This document shows positions 43,013 to 52,448 of a DNA stretch of 64,000 nucleotides, one piece after another (position 1 is the first letter of the stretch; each line of letters starts with the position of its first letter). The notes below the pieces were generated by a model. The model was not told the origin of the DNA. It saw only the letters and a program-made list of their open reading frames with translations, and made no database searches. This DNA comes from JABDMH01 sp965223215 (GTDB taxonomy: Bacteria; Bacteroidota; Bacteroidia; Chitinophagales; Saprospiraceae), in NCBI GenBank assembly GCA_965223215.1, contig CBDCVZ010000010.1, positions 4,898,001-4,962,000 of the forward strand. The letters run 5' to 3'. The position numbers and the translations under genes are program-made.

Positions 43013-45648
43013 TACTCTGGCTCAAAACCTAAGATCACCTGAAAATTACCAATTTTACTTAGGTCCCACTTGCCTTCTGAATCCAGACGATCTGCTTTGT
43101 CAAATCCCAATCCCCAATCAAATCCGAGGGTACCAAACATGGGAAGGAACACCCGTAGGCCCACTCCTACTGATCTTCGTAAATCAAAGGGATCGTAGTC
43201 TCGAAATCTGGCGAAAGCATTACCACCGTCGGCAAAAGCCAAGACGTAAATGGTCGAACTGGGATTGAGTGAAATCGGGTAGCGCAGTTCTAAAGAGAAT
43301 TTATTGTAGATGGTGGCACCACCGACAATGGGCACCTGGGTTCCTTCAGCAAAAACGGTCTGAGCAGGAAAATCTTCACTATTATATCCGCGAAAATAGA
43401 TCTGATCCCTGCCTGTAATGGTGAATTGATTGGCCAGAGGTTCAGCGGCAAACTCAAACCGTTCGAAGGGGGATTCACCCACATCGCGGCTATAAAATCC
43501 GAGCATACCGATTTTAGCGGAGGCTTTTAGCACCAATTTATTCCAAACAGTCTTGTACCACTCAGCCGCAAACTTCCACTTGTGATATTCAATGAATTCA
43601 TAAAGTTTCTGTGGAGAGAGGTCCTGATCGTAATAGCCATCTTTTCTAAATAGGCTGTATGGAGGTGTTAGCTGCATGGTCAAACTAAAGGAAGAGCCAT
43701 CTTTCGGGAAAATTGGATCTGCCACAGTACTTCGCCCAATGGTTTGAGAGAGGTAAAAATTGTGAAAGGTGCCTGTTGCAATGCTACTTCCATTTGGCAA
43801 TAAGAATATCCTTGGAAACTGGCTAAGCCGAATGTTTTGCAGGTTAATGGTGGTGTTGGTGACAAAGTTGTCATCGGGCCAACTCAAGCGGGAGCCTAAA
43901 CCAACACTGATCTGGCCAATGGAAAAGGTTTGAGATTGATCAAAAAACTGGGCATTCTTGGTGTAAAAACCGGCCAGGGTAAACGAATTTGGTTTATTTC
44001 CTCCCAACCAGGGTTCGGTAAATGAAAAGTTGTACGATTGGTAAAAGTTGCCATTGGTTTGAGCTCGGATTGAAACCTTTTGACCGTCACCCTGGGGCAA
44101 GGGTTTCCATGCCTTTCCGTTGAATAGATTCCGCAACGAAAAGTTATTAAAAGTGACCCCCAGGGTTCCAATTAACCCACCTCGATAGAGGAAGTTGGCC
44201 GGTTGATACCCAGCAGATAATTCCAGCTGATCAGATGATTTTTCTTCCAATTGATATTCGATATCGACCGTACCCCGGTTTGGGTTAACCGGTGTGTTCA
44301 TTTCCAATGTCTCAGGATTGAAATATCCGAGGTTAATGATTTGACGCTGTGATCTAATGAGCTCCGAACGGCTAAACTTTTCACCGGGTTTGGTGCGGAG
44401 CTCCCTGCGAATAACATGCTCGTGGGTACGATCATTGCCCACAATCACCACCTTATCAATGGTGGCCTGCGGACCTTCAAAAATTCGCATCTCCAGGTCG
44501 ATACTATCGTTGTCGATGGCGACCTCAGTAGGATCTACCTGAAAGAAGAGATAACCATTATCCATATAAAGTGAACTGACATCACGCCCATCAAGGCTAA
44601 AGCGCAGCCGCTGATCCAGGAGTTCTTGATTATAGACCTCACCAGCCTTGATACCAAGTCGATCTTGCAATGCCTGATCATCGTAGATGGAGTTGCCCTT
44701 CCAGGTGATGTTTCGGAAGTAGTAGCGATTGCCTTCATCAATGTCCATCCCGAGATATAATTTGCCCTCTTCATCCCGCCAGGTCGTATCCCGTAGAATT
44801 CTCGCATCCCGATAGCCGATGTTGTTGTAGTAATCGAGAATGCTGTTTTTATCTTCTTCGAAATCTTTACGTATAAACTTTGAAGAGGCCAGAAATCGTT
44901 TTCGCCACTTCGTGTTTTTCATTTGCTTGCGAATTTTCTTGTCCTTAGCCGCATTATTGCCGTTGATTACAATGTCGTCAATCTTAATTCTCTCCTTTCG
45001 ATCGACTTTAAAATTGAGCACAATGGCATTCTTAACCTTGGTATCCTTCTCCTCCAGAGCCTCGACCTCTGCGTCGAGGTACCCTTTCTTGACAAAGAAA
45101 TTCTGAATGGCTTGTTTGGAATTGCTCTTGGTGGCCTCCGTAACGATACCACCTCTCAGCAGGAATGGCTTCAGCAGATCATTGAGATCCTCTTCATAGA
45201 CCTTCTTCACACCGGTGAAGGTGTGTCGAGACAACCGCGGTTTTTCCTCCAGTACAATTTCTAGAAAAACAACATCGCCAATGACTTTGTCCTTAATAAT
45301 CTGAATGTTGGTGAAAAGTTTTTGCCTCCATAATGCTTGTACAGCACGAGAAATATCATCTCCAGGAATGGTGATTTTCTTACCCTTCTTGAGTCCAGAT
45401 ACAATCCGTATGGCATTGGCATCACTAAAATTTGCTCCGGTTACGGTCACTTCTCCGATTTCATAGTCCTTCTTGTCACTGTAATCAACCATCGCCTTGG
45501 GCAGTGGCTTAGGCGCGGGGGGTGTCGTGTCCGTCACCATCGAATCTTGCACAGTGCTCACCTCAGTTGTGTCTTGCGCTGCAATCTGCAACCCGCACAT
45601 TGCAGCCAGGGCCAAGAAGAAGATGGATTTTAATTGGATCATAGACAT
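43012..45648 (-). CDS. bamA: Outer membrane protein assembly factor BamA
   Basis: An 878-residue Omp85 protein, the central subunit that folds barrel proteins into the outer membrane. It begins with a signal peptide (KSIFFLALAAMCGLQIAAQ) and a short proline/threonine-rich segment. Five POTRA-like repeats occupy about 60-470 (for example YEIGEVTVTGANFSDANAI, RHTFTGVKKVYEEDL, IKIDDIVINGNNAAKD, IDKVVIVGNDRTHEHVI). The barrel follows and includes ITGRDQIYFRGYNSED and the final strand NFQVILGFEPE. uppS lies 114 bases upstream on the same strand and a methyltransferase overlaps the stop codon. Confidence 0.96.
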   Translation of the reverse strand: MSMIQLKSIFFLALAAMCGLQIAAQDTTEVSTVQDSMVTDTTPPAPKPLPKAMVDYSDKKDYEIGEVTVTGANFSDANAIRIVSGLKKGKKITIPGDDISRAVQALWRQKLFTNIQIIKDKVIGDVVFLEIVLEEKPRLSRHTFTGVKKVYEEDLNDLLKPFLLRGGIVTEATKSNSKQAIQNFFVKKGYLDAEVEALEEKDTKVKNAIVLNFKVDRKERIKIDDIVINGNNAAKDKKIRKQMKNTKWRKRFLASSKFIRKDFEEDKNSILDYYNNIGYRDARILRDTTWRDEEGKLYLGMDIDEGNRYYFRNITWKGNSIYDDQALQDRLGIKAGEVYNQELLDQRLRFSLDGRDVSSLYMDNGYLFFQVDPTEVAIDNDSIDLEMRIFEGPQATIDKVVIVGNDRTHEHVIRRELRTKPGEKFSRSELIRSQRQIINLGYFNPETLEMNTPVNPNRGTVDIEYQLEEKSSDQLELSAGYQPANFLYRGGLIGTLGVTFNNFSLRNLFNGKAWKPLPQGDGQKVSIRAQTNGNFYQSYNFSFTEPWLGGNKPNSFTLAGFYTKNAQFFDQSQTFSIGQISVGLGSRLSWPDDNFVTNTTINLQNIRLSQFPRIFLLPNGSSIATGTFHNFYLSQTIGRSTVADPIFPKDGSSFSLTMQLTPPYSLFRKDGYYDQDLSPQKLYEFIEYHKWKFAAEWYKTVWNKLVLKASAKIGMLGFYSRDVGESPFERFEFAAEPLANQFTITGRDQIYFRGYNSEDFPAQTVFAEGTQVPIVGGATIYNKFSLELRYPISLNPSSTIYVLAFADGGNAFARFRDYDPFDLRRSVGVGLRVFLPMFGTLGFDWGLGFDKADRLDSEGKWDLSKIGNFQVILGFEPE

Positions 45649-45762
45649 TTTGAAATAGGTATCGTCAGAACGATTGGCAAAGGTAACTGTTGCTGCGAAT
45701 TTTCTTCGTTAACTTTTTCTTAAAGGAAACATTATTAGAATCATGACTTAAGTCCCTGTCTG

Positions 45763-46518
45763 TCAGGCGAGTTGCTCGCTAATCATGCCAAAGCGACGCT
45801 CTCGATTTTGAAAGTCGTAGATGGCTTGGTAAAAATGGTTTCGGTCAAAATCAGGCCAGTAAACGGGAGAAAAATACAGTTCCGTATACGCTATTTGCCA
45901 GAGCAGGAAATTGGAAATTCTCGATTCTCCACTAGTTCGTATCAATAATTCTGGATCCGGCACAGACTTGGTAGCCAGATGTCTGGCGAACAATGTGACA
46001 TCAATGTCGTCTGGTGTAATCTCGTTCGAAGTTACTTGCCTAACGATGGATCTACAGGCTTCTGTGATCTCCCAGCGGGCTGAATAATTCAGGGCCAGAA
46101 TCAAGGTCATCCGGCTGTTGTTCTTGGTAATTTCGATGCCCTCTCGTAGTGCTTGATAGGTATGCGGGGGCAATTTGCTGATGTCTCCAATGGCTTCCAA
46201 TCTGATATTGTTGTCCATCAAAGTAGCAACCTCCTTTCGGATGGTATCAACCAGCAAACCCATCAATGCCGTTACTTCCATGGCAGGTCTATTCCAGTTT
46301 TCTGTCGAAAAAGCATAAAGGGTCAAATAAGGTACACCCAATTCGGCAGCCGCTTCGCTGACTTCACGCACGGCCTTGACTCCGTTTTTGTGCCCAAAAA
46401 CACGGGGTCTATTTTTCTTCTTGGCCCAGCGGCCATTGCCATCCATGATGATGGCAACGTGCTTTGGTAGCTTTGCCAGGTCAAGCTTGTCCTTTAGCTG
46501 TTTGGAGGATGACTTCAT
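45763..46518 (-). CDS. uppS: Isoprenyl transferase / undecaprenyl diphosphate synthase
   Basis: A 251-residue cis-prenyltransferase that makes the C55 lipid carrier for peptidoglycan and surface polysaccharides. Diagnostic segments are HVAIIMDGNGRWAKKKNRPR, FGHKNGVKAV, LTLYAFSTENWNRP and ELLIRTSGESRISNFLLWQ. It heads the leftward uppS-bamA-methyltransferase group. A promoter-like TAAATTTG lies 17 bases upstream of the ATG. The product supplies carrier for the WecA-like enzyme and the flippase genes found elsewhere in the window. Confidence 0.97.
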   Translation of the reverse strand: MKSSSKQLKDKLDLAKLPKHVAIIMDGNGRWAKKKNRPRVFGHKNGVKAVREVSEAAAELGVPYLTLYAFSTENWNRPAMEVTALMGLLVDTIRKEVATLMDNNIRLEAIGDISKLPPHTYQALREGIEITKNNSRMTLILALNYSARWEITEACRSIVRQVTSNEITPDDIDVTLFARHLATKSVPDPELLIRTSGESRISNFLLWQIAYTELYFSPVYWPDFDRNHFYQAIYDFQNRERRFGMISEQLA

Positions 46519-46534
46519 GCTTATACTAAGGGAA

Positions 46535-46542
46535 CAAATTTA
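46535..46542 (-). promoter_or_regulatory. Candidate uppS promoter (TAAATTTG)
   Basis: An exact TAnnTTTG match on the minus strand, 17 bases upstream of the uppS ATG. No -33 TTG at normal spacing is seen, so confidence is moderate. Confidence 0.4.
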
Positions 46543-46924
46543 CTCAAAAAGAAGCGCATCGCTGATTTGTTTATATGTCCACGCTCGTGGCCATCTTACT
46601 TCTGGAGACATATCTGGAAAAGACCGGCTCCCACTAGCTTCCCGACAAGAAAATCAATCAACCTAAGAAAATGGAGCATATGCTTCGATGGATGGGAAGC
46701 AACGAATTGGAGTAACCGTTGGTTTTTTGATTTGGCGGATTGGTCGAGAACACTGGAAGAAACACGTAAAAGGTGTTAAATACTTTGTGGACTAAAAGCA
46801 ACAGAAACATGCAAAAACTAAGCACCGTACTTGTAAAACATTTTAGGATACAATCGTCGTCAAAATCCAGAATTTGGGTGGCTAACTATGCGCAGAGACT
46901 TGATCGGACAATCAGATTTATCCC

Positions 46925-46932
46925 TACCTTTG
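46925..46932 (+). promoter_or_regulatory. Candidate promoter giving a leaderless lipoprotein mRNA (TACCTTTG)
   Basis: An exact TAnnTTTG box with a TTG 22 bases upstream (46900-46902). The box ends 5 bases before the ATG at 46938, so transcription would be expected to begin at or next to the start codon. The frame open further upstream (from 46773) would run through this box. Confidence 0.45.
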
Positions 46933-46937
46933 AATCC

Positions 46938-47438
46938 ATGAAACAAATTGCAATCGTAGGTTTTTTAGGGCTATTTCTCACCATGGCTCAATCGTGCCAA
47001 ATGGCCAAATGTGGTGCCACTAAAGACATCTTCTTGCGTAACTTTGACGATTTCATCGAAAAAGTAGACGAGGCAGATTTGGACATCAGTGATGATCGAT
47101 GGGAAGCACACGATGAAAAATTTCGAGGATATGTGGAGGAATGTTATGATGCCTTTGAAGATGATTTATCCTCCCGGGAGAAGCGAAAATTTTGGATCAA
47201 GTCTTTGAAATACTATTCTACACGCTATGGTGACGGCATGTTAAACGAATTATCAAAAGACGACATTACCAATCAGCGAGTCAGGGATCAAATGGAGCAA
47301 GTACTGGAGGAGACGGGCCATGATATTGAGCAGTTTTTGGAGCAAAGTGCGGATGAGTTGGAGGCCCTCTTTGAAGACATTGGGAAAGACATTGAGTCGT
47401 GGGCACAGAGAATCAAAGAAATTTTCGAGGAGGAATGA
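46938..47438 (+). CDS. Acidic helical lipoprotein, hypothetical
   Basis: A 166-residue protein with a lipobox near residue 20 (FLGLFLTMAQSC), so it should be a lipoprotein. The mature part is strongly acidic and helical, with long amphipathic stretches (DIEQFLEQSADELEALFEDI) and a tail of glutamates. It resembles small helical lipoproteins of Bacteroidota (DUF6565-like), but I am not certain of the family. The frame is open from 46773; the ATG at 46938 is chosen because it begins the signal peptide and lies next to a promoter-like box. It ends 3 bases before the WecA-like gene. Confidence 0.8.
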   Translation: MKQIAIVGFLGLFLTMAQSCQMAKCGATKDIFLRNFDDFIEKVDEADLDISDDRWEAHDEKFRGYVEECYDAFEDDLSSREKRKFWIKSLKYYSTRYGDGMLNELSKDDITNQRVRDQMEQVLEETGHDIEQFLEQSADELEALFEDIGKDIESWAQRIKEIFEEE

Positions 47439-47441
47439 CCG

Positions 47442-48503
47442 ATGTATGACATCATCCTAAGTTTTATCACCGCTTTTACCCTGACCTATTTTGCGATACC
47501 TTCCATCATTCATGTCGCAGCTACTAAAAACTTGGTTGATGAACCAAATGCACGGGCATCACATAAAACACCGACTCCATCTTTGGGAGGCATAGGGATT
47601 TTTGCGGGTGTCATATTTTCAATTGTATTGTGGACCCCCTTTAATGTCTTTGGGGATCTGCAGTATGTCTTATGTGCCTTCATCATCGTGTTTCTCATTG
47701 GAGCAAAGGATGACATCCTTCCGATGGCTCCCTGGAGGAAAGTGATGGGTGAAATCTTCGCCGCAGCTATTTTAGTATTTAAATCAAACGTCAAACTCAC
47801 CAGTCTATACGGCATTTTTGGTGTGTACGACATACCCGATCTGGTCAGCATCCCGCTGTCAATTTTTGCGATTTTGGTCATTATCAATGCCTTCAATCTA
47901 ATTGATGGAATCAACGGATTATCCGGCAGTATTGGCACTTTGATCGCTTTGATTCTGGGAGCCTGGTTTTATTTAATCGGCCATCTAGAATTTGCCGTAG
48001 TAGCCTTTGCGCTCGCCGGTAGTACCATTGCTTTCTTAAAATACAATGTCACACCGGCGCGTATTTTCATGGGCGATACCGGCTCGCTTTTAGTTGGTTT
48101 GATATGCTCGATTCTAACGTTACAGTTTATCGAACTGCACCGTGATTTGGAAAATTCGCGATATGCGGTTCAGGCTGTTCCCGCTGTGGCAATTGGCATA
48201 TTGATTCTTCCTCTCTTTGATACGTTAAGGGTCTTTTTGACGCGCATATTTCAAGGTCGATCACCACTCAGTGCAGATCGCAACCACATCCATCATTTGC
48301 TAATCGATTGCGGATTGACACATATGCAAGCCACCGCAACCTTGGTATTTGTCAATATCATTTTTATCCTCCTTGTATTCCGGTTGCAACATCTCGGTAC
48401 TTATAAGCTACTGATTTTGATTGTTGGACTGGCAACGCTTTTGACGCTGTTGTTGATCTATTTTCGAAACCGTTATCAGACCCGACAAATGGATCAAGCA
48501 TGA
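47442..48503 (+). CDS. WecA/MraY-family glycosyl-1-phosphate transferase
   Basis: A 353-residue membrane protein with about 10-11 hydrophobic segments. Conserved motifs are NAFNLIDGINGLSG, IFMGDTGSLLVGL and HIHHLLIDCGLTH, which bind the metal, the nucleotide sugar and the polyprenyl phosphate. The DGINGL and GDTGSL motifs and the HIHH motif place it with WecA/TagO/WbpL enzymes that transfer a sugar phosphate to undecaprenyl phosphate, starting O-antigen or capsule repeat synthesis; it is probably not MraY itself. It follows the lipoprotein gene by 3 bases and overlaps crcB by four. Confidence 0.93.
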   Translation: MYDIILSFITAFTLTYFAIPSIIHVAATKNLVDEPNARASHKTPTPSLGGIGIFAGVIFSIVLWTPFNVFGDLQYVLCAFIIVFLIGAKDDILPMAPWRKVMGEIFAAAILVFKSNVKLTSLYGIFGVYDIPDLVSIPLSIFAILVIINAFNLIDGINGLSGSIGTLIALILGAWFYLIGHLEFAVVAFALAGSTIAFLKYNVTPARIFMGDTGSLLVGLICSILTLQFIELHRDLENSRYAVQAVPAVAIGILILPLFDTLRVFLTRIFQGRSPLSADRNHIHHLLIDCGLTHMQATATLVFVNIIFILLVFRLQHLGTYKLLILIVGLATLLTLLLIYFRNRYQTRQMDQA

Positions 48504-48862
48504 ATTGGCTGTGGGTTTTCGTGGGAGGTGGTTTAGGCAGCCTTTGTCGTTACGGCATCGGTCGGTGGATGAGCACACAGGGTTGGACTTTTCCCTGGGC
48601 TACCTTTACCGCAAATTTGTTTAGCTGCATCATCCTTGGTGTGGGCATGGGCTTAGTGCTCAGATGGGAGGGTTCAGCACCTCTGAAATTGTTTTGGATG
48701 ATCGGATTCTGCGGTGGCTTTAGTACATTTTCAACTTTCACCGCCGAGGTGTTCACACTCTTGCAAGACGGCAACTACATGCTAGCATTCGCCAACATTC
48801 TGGGTAGTGTAGTAATCTGCCTAATGGCACTCTATCTCGGCATCCGCATGACCGCCCCGTGA
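48500..48862 (+). CDS. crcB: Fluoride efflux channel CrcB/Fluc
   Basis: A 120-residue membrane protein with four hydrophobic segments that dimerises to expel fluoride. Family motifs are VGGGLGSLCRYGIGRW, FPWATFTANLFSCIILG and GFCGGFSTFSTFTAEVF. It starts within the stop of the WecA-like gene (ATGA overlap), an operon position that is common only by chance for CrcB. No fluoride riboswitch is recognisable upstream, and the coupling to the transferase gene would make one unlikely. Confidence 0.94.
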   Translation: MNWLWVFVGGGLGSLCRYGIGRWMSTQGWTFPWATFTANLFSCIILGVGMGLVLRWEGSAPLKLFWMIGFCGGFSTFSTFTAEVFTLLQDGNYMLAFANILGSVVICLMALYLGIRMTAP

Positions 48863-48904
48863 TCGATGTCATCTCTGAATCAAATTGGTACAGCCCAGCC
48901 ACAC

Positions 48905-51900
48905 CTAGGCTTTTTCTAAACTGATTTGAATCGTGACATCATCGGTGAGGGGGATTTGTGCACCACTCACCTGGGGTAGTAATACGATTTGATTGGCAAG
49001 CACCTCAGATTTAATGTAAGTACCAAAAGATTCAATGGCTTCCTTGATCGCCGGATGCTCCTGCATCAATACTCTAATTCGATCGGTGACTTCAAAGTTG
49101 GATTGCTTGCGTAGGTTCTGGATGCGGTTGACCAATTCGCGGGCCATCCCTTCAGCCAAGAGGAGATCGTTTAAGGTGACATCAAGTGCAACTGTAATCA
49201 GTCCATCAGTTGCCACTTGCCATCCTGGAATGTCATCAGATCCGATGATGAAGTCATCCCTCGTCAAGTCGAATACCTCATCCTCCAATGTCAGTTGGTA
49301 GGTTCCATCGCGCTCAATCTGAGCAATTTGTGCCTGGTCAAATTTTGATATGGTTGCATTGGCCGCTTTCATGTGTCGACCCAACCTCTTTCCGAGGGTC
49401 TTAAAGTTGGGCTTGATATTTTTCTTTATAAAGCCATCGGCATCCGTAATGTATTCCACAGCTTTAACATTTACTTCCGAAGTTATCAGGTCTTTCACTT
49501 TGTCGACCTGAGTGGCAAAATTGGGATCCAGTATTGGCAACAATACGCGCTGTAACGGTTGTCGGACGCGGATATTTTCCTTCTTTCGCAGGGATAAAAT
49601 CAACGATGAAATTCTTTGGGCATAGGCCATTCGTTCCTCCAGTGCAAGGTCAATGAGCGTGGCATCAGAAGTAGGAAAACGACTCAGATGAACCGATTCG
49701 ACCTTTTCTCTCTGTGTGACATCGTTGAGATTTTTGAAGAGCCAATCACTGAAGAAGGGAGCGACGGGAGCTGCTAATTTCGCCACCGTTGTCAAGCACT
49801 GATATAGCGTTTGATAGGCTGCTATCTTATCGGTGCTGTACTCTCCTTTCCAAAACCTTCTGCGGCAAAGTCGTACATACCAATTACTCAGATGCTCATC
49901 CACAAATTCTTGGATTCGCCGGGCAGCATTGGTTGGCTCATAGTCGGCGTATTGGGTGTTTACCTCGGCGATTAGAGAATTCAACAGGGAAATAATCCAT
50001 CCGTCAATTTCAGGTCGCTTCTGGATCGGAATCTCAGCTTCCGAATAGTGGAAGTTGTCAATGTTGGCATAAAGCGCGTAAAAGGAATAGATGTTGTAGA
50101 GCGTACCAAAAAATTTTCGTTGCACCTCATCGATTCCCTTGATATCAAATTTGAGATTGTCCCACGGCTGTGCATTGGAAATCATGTACCACCGAGTCGC
50201 ATCAGCACCATATTTAGCGATGGTCTCAAATGGTTCGACGGTGTTTCCCAATCGTTTGGACATCTTGCGGCCATCTTTGTCTTGAACCAATCCATTTGAG
50301 ACCACGTTTCGAAAAGAGATCTGATCATGGACCATGACCGCTATGGCGTGGAGGGTGAAAAACCAACCTCGAGTCTGATCTACTCCTTCGGCAATAAAAT
50401 CAGCGGGGAAATTGCTTTTAAATTGCGCTTCATTTTCAAATGGATAGTGCCATTGTGCATAAGGCATGGATCCACTGTCAAACCATACATCGATGAGGTC
50501 GGATTCTCTCATCATTCGTCGTCCATCATCACTGGCAAGAATAATGTCGTCGATAAATGGGCGATGTAGATCATCGGGTACTTGTTGGTCCAGACCAAAT
50601 CGCTCATTGGCCCACTTGATGGCGGTCTTGAGTTCTGCAATTGAACCTATACACTGCTCCTGCTCTCCATCGGCGGTTCGCCAAATTGGCAGTGGAACCC
50701 CCCAAAATCGGGACCGAGACAAGTTCCAGTCTTGCAAGTTTTCGAGCCAGTTGCCAAAGCGTTTTTCTCCAGTATGAGCGGGTTTCCAGTTTATGGTCTT
50801 ATTTAATTCAACCAGGCGATCTTTAGCTGCCGTGGATCGGATAAACCAACTGTCGAGTGGATAGTACAGCACAGGCTTGTCAGTGCGCCAACAATGCGGA
50901 TAGTTGTGACTATATTTTTGCACATTAAAGGCCTTATTCTCCTTTTTTAGTTTGACACTGATGTCAATGTCAACATTAACAAAATCGGGATCATTGGTGT
51001 AGTTTTTCACATACCGACCGGCAAATTCTCCAGCATCCGCTGTAAACTTGCCCTGCCTGTCCACCAGGGTTAACGATCCGATGCCATACTTCTTGGCAAC
51101 CCGCATATCATCTGCTCCAAAGGAGGGAGCAATATGAACCACACCGGTACCTTCTGCGGTGGTTACAAAATCGCCAATTAAAACCCTAAAAGCATCGCCA
51201 TCATCGGGCTGTGCAAAGGGCAGGAGCTGCTCGTATTCGATGTGCTCCAAATCAGACCCTATATAACTTGCAGTAATGACGTATGGTATGATTTTGTCAT
51301 CGGGGGCAAATGCGGCAAAATCTGCCGCTGCCTGCTCTGGCCTAAACCAATAATTCACGCGGTCTTCTGCGAGTATCAGGTGCACCAGTTTCTTAGTGTA
51401 GGGATTAAAGGTTTTGACCCGCACATATCTTAGCTTTTTGCCAACGGCCAAGGCGGTGTTTGATGGCAGCGTCCATGGAGTAGTGGTCCAGGCCAGAAAG
51501 AAAACCTCCGCACCGTCATTCAAACCCTGAAATAAGGGGGCAGACTTTTCGTTTTGTACCACCTTGAACTGGGCAACCGCAGAGATGTCTTTTACATCGC
51601 GATATGCTCCGGGCATATTTAATTCATGACTACTGAGGCCGGTACCCGCAGCGGGTGAATAGGGTTGAATGGTATAACCTTTATAAAGGAACCCCTTCTC
51701 ATACAGGCGTTTCAATAAATGCCAGACAGATTCAATATAATCGTTGGTAAAGGTGATGTATGGATCGTCAAGATCTACCCAGTAACCCATCTTAACGGTG
51801 AGATCATCCCATAGGTCTTTATATCGCATCACCGTTTCACGGCATTTGGAATTATACTCCGCAATAGAGATTTTCTTACCAATATCATCTTTGGTGATGC

Positions 51901-52198
51901 CAAGTTCCTTTTCCACGGCCAATTCGATTGGAAGTCCGTGTGTGTCCCAGCCGCCTTTGCGCAGCACCTTCTTACCCAGCATCGTGTGGTAACGGCAAAA
52001 GAGATCCTTAACGGTGCGTGCCATCACATGATGAATACCGGGACGTCCATTGGCAGAGGGTGGACCCTCATAAAACACAAATGATTCAGGTCGATCTCCT
52101 TTGGTACTCTTTTGGAAAATGTCATGCTTTCCCCAAAACTCCAGTATTTCTGAATCGATGGATGGCAGATTCAAATTGCTAAAAGTCCGATACTTCAT
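48905..52198 (-). CDS. ileS: Isoleucyl-tRNA synthetase
   Basis: A 1097-residue class I aminoacyl-tRNA synthetase charging tRNA-Ile. The HIGH-like motif is in NGRPGIHHVMART, and the KMSKS-like motif is DGRKMSKRLGN. The CP1 editing domain (about 180-400) contains AWTTTPWTLPSNTAL and GTGVVHIAPSFGADD. The length and a long C-terminal extension (anticodon-binding and beyond) fit the eukaryote-like type 2 IleS common in Bacteroidota, which is often resistant to mupirocin; this resistance is known from the type and not shown here. A promoter-like TATCTTTG lies 63 bases upstream of the start. Confidence 0.97.
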   Translation of the reverse strand: MKYRTFSNLNLPSIDSEILEFWGKHDIFQKSTKGDRPESFVFYEGPPSANGRPGIHHVMARTVKDLFCRYHTMLGKKVLRKGGWDTHGLPIELAVEKELGITKDDIGKKISIAEYNSKCRETVMRYKDLWDDLTVKMGYWVDLDDPYITFTNDYIESVWHLLKRLYEKGFLYKGYTIQPYSPAAGTGLSSHELNMPGAYRDVKDISAVAQFKVVQNEKSAPLFQGLNDGAEVFFLAWTTTPWTLPSNTALAVGKKLRYVRVKTFNPYTKKLVHLILAEDRVNYWFRPEQAAADFAAFAPDDKIIPYVITASYIGSDLEHIEYEQLLPFAQPDDGDAFRVLIGDFVTTAEGTGVVHIAPSFGADDMRVAKKYGIGSLTLVDRQGKFTADAGEFAGRYVKNYTNDPDFVNVDIDISVKLKKENKAFNVQKYSHNYPHCWRTDKPVLYYPLDSWFIRSTAAKDRLVELNKTINWKPAHTGEKRFGNWLENLQDWNLSRSRFWGVPLPIWRTADGEQEQCIGSIAELKTAIKWANERFGLDQQVPDDLHRPFIDDIILASDDGRRMMRESDLIDVWFDSGSMPYAQWHYPFENEAQFKSNFPADFIAEGVDQTRGWFFTLHAIAVMVHDQISFRNVVSNGLVQDKDGRKMSKRLGNTVEPFETIAKYGADATRWYMISNAQPWDNLKFDIKGIDEVQRKFFGTLYNIYSFYALYANIDNFHYSEAEIPIQKRPEIDGWIISLLNSLIAEVNTQYADYEPTNAARRIQEFVDEHLSNWYVRLCRRRFWKGEYSTDKIAAYQTLYQCLTTVAKLAAPVAPFFSDWLFKNLNDVTQREKVESVHLSRFPTSDATLIDLALEERMAYAQRISSLILSLRKKENIRVRQPLQRVLLPILDPNFATQVDKVKDLITSEVNVKAVEYITDADGFIKKNIKPNFKTLGKRLGRHMKAANATISKFDQAQIAQIERDGTYQLTLEDEVFDLTRDDFIIGSDDIPGWQVATDGLITVALDVTLNDLLLAEGMARELVNRIQNLRKQSNFEVTDRIRVLMQEHPAIKEAIESFGTYIKSEVLANQIVLLPQVSGAQIPLTDDVTIQISLEKA

Positions 52199-52261
52199 AG
52201 ACCAGTCACCAACTTTTATTCGAGATGTAAGACGATCTCAAGCGTTCAAAAAAATTGGCGG

Positions 52262-52269
52262 CAAAGATA
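52262..52269 (-). promoter_or_regulatory. Candidate ileS promoter (TATCTTTG)
   Basis: An exact TAnnTTTG match on the minus strand, 63 bases upstream of the ileS ATG and downstream of the terminator at 52406-52448. It indicates that ileS has its own promoter and does not depend on read-through from further upstream. Confidence 0.5.
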
Positions 52270-52405
52270 ACGCTCTTGAACTAATCTTTTTTCGGTGACA
52301 CCACGCGGAGAGTGCCTTGCCTTGGTGCCTGGCATGATGCCCAAAAGGAAATGATAGAAGAAGGGGAATGAGTGTAGAAAGGTGACCTACTTACCCAGGG
52401 GTGAC

Positions 52406-52448
52406 AAAAAAAAGACCGGCTCTTTTTCCCCCTATGTAAGAACCGGTC
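52406..52448 (-). terminator. Intrinsic terminator of a minus-strand transcript between ileS and htpG
   Basis: GACCGGCTCTT (52414-52424) and AAGAACCGGTC (52438-52448) form an 11-bp stem with one mismatch and a 13-base loop. On the minus strand eight U follow directly (52413-52406). This is a strong intrinsic terminator with no T run on the plus side. Confidence 0.75.

Larger units (their letters stand above)
46519..46937. other. Gap between uppS and the downstream lipoprotein gene
   Basis: About 420 bases between divergent genes. Open frames here (for example up to 70 codons at 46567-46779) have no recognisable product and unusual composition. The supported contents are a minus-strand box TAAATTTG for uppS (46535-46542) and a plus-strand box for the lipoprotein (46925-46932). 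I see nothing else. Confidence 0.5.

Noticed and set aside
46567..46937. Possible gene or pseudogene between uppS and the lipoprotein
   Set aside because: Open frames are short, rich in tryptophan, arginine and serine, unlike neighbours, and a promoter-like box lies in their path.
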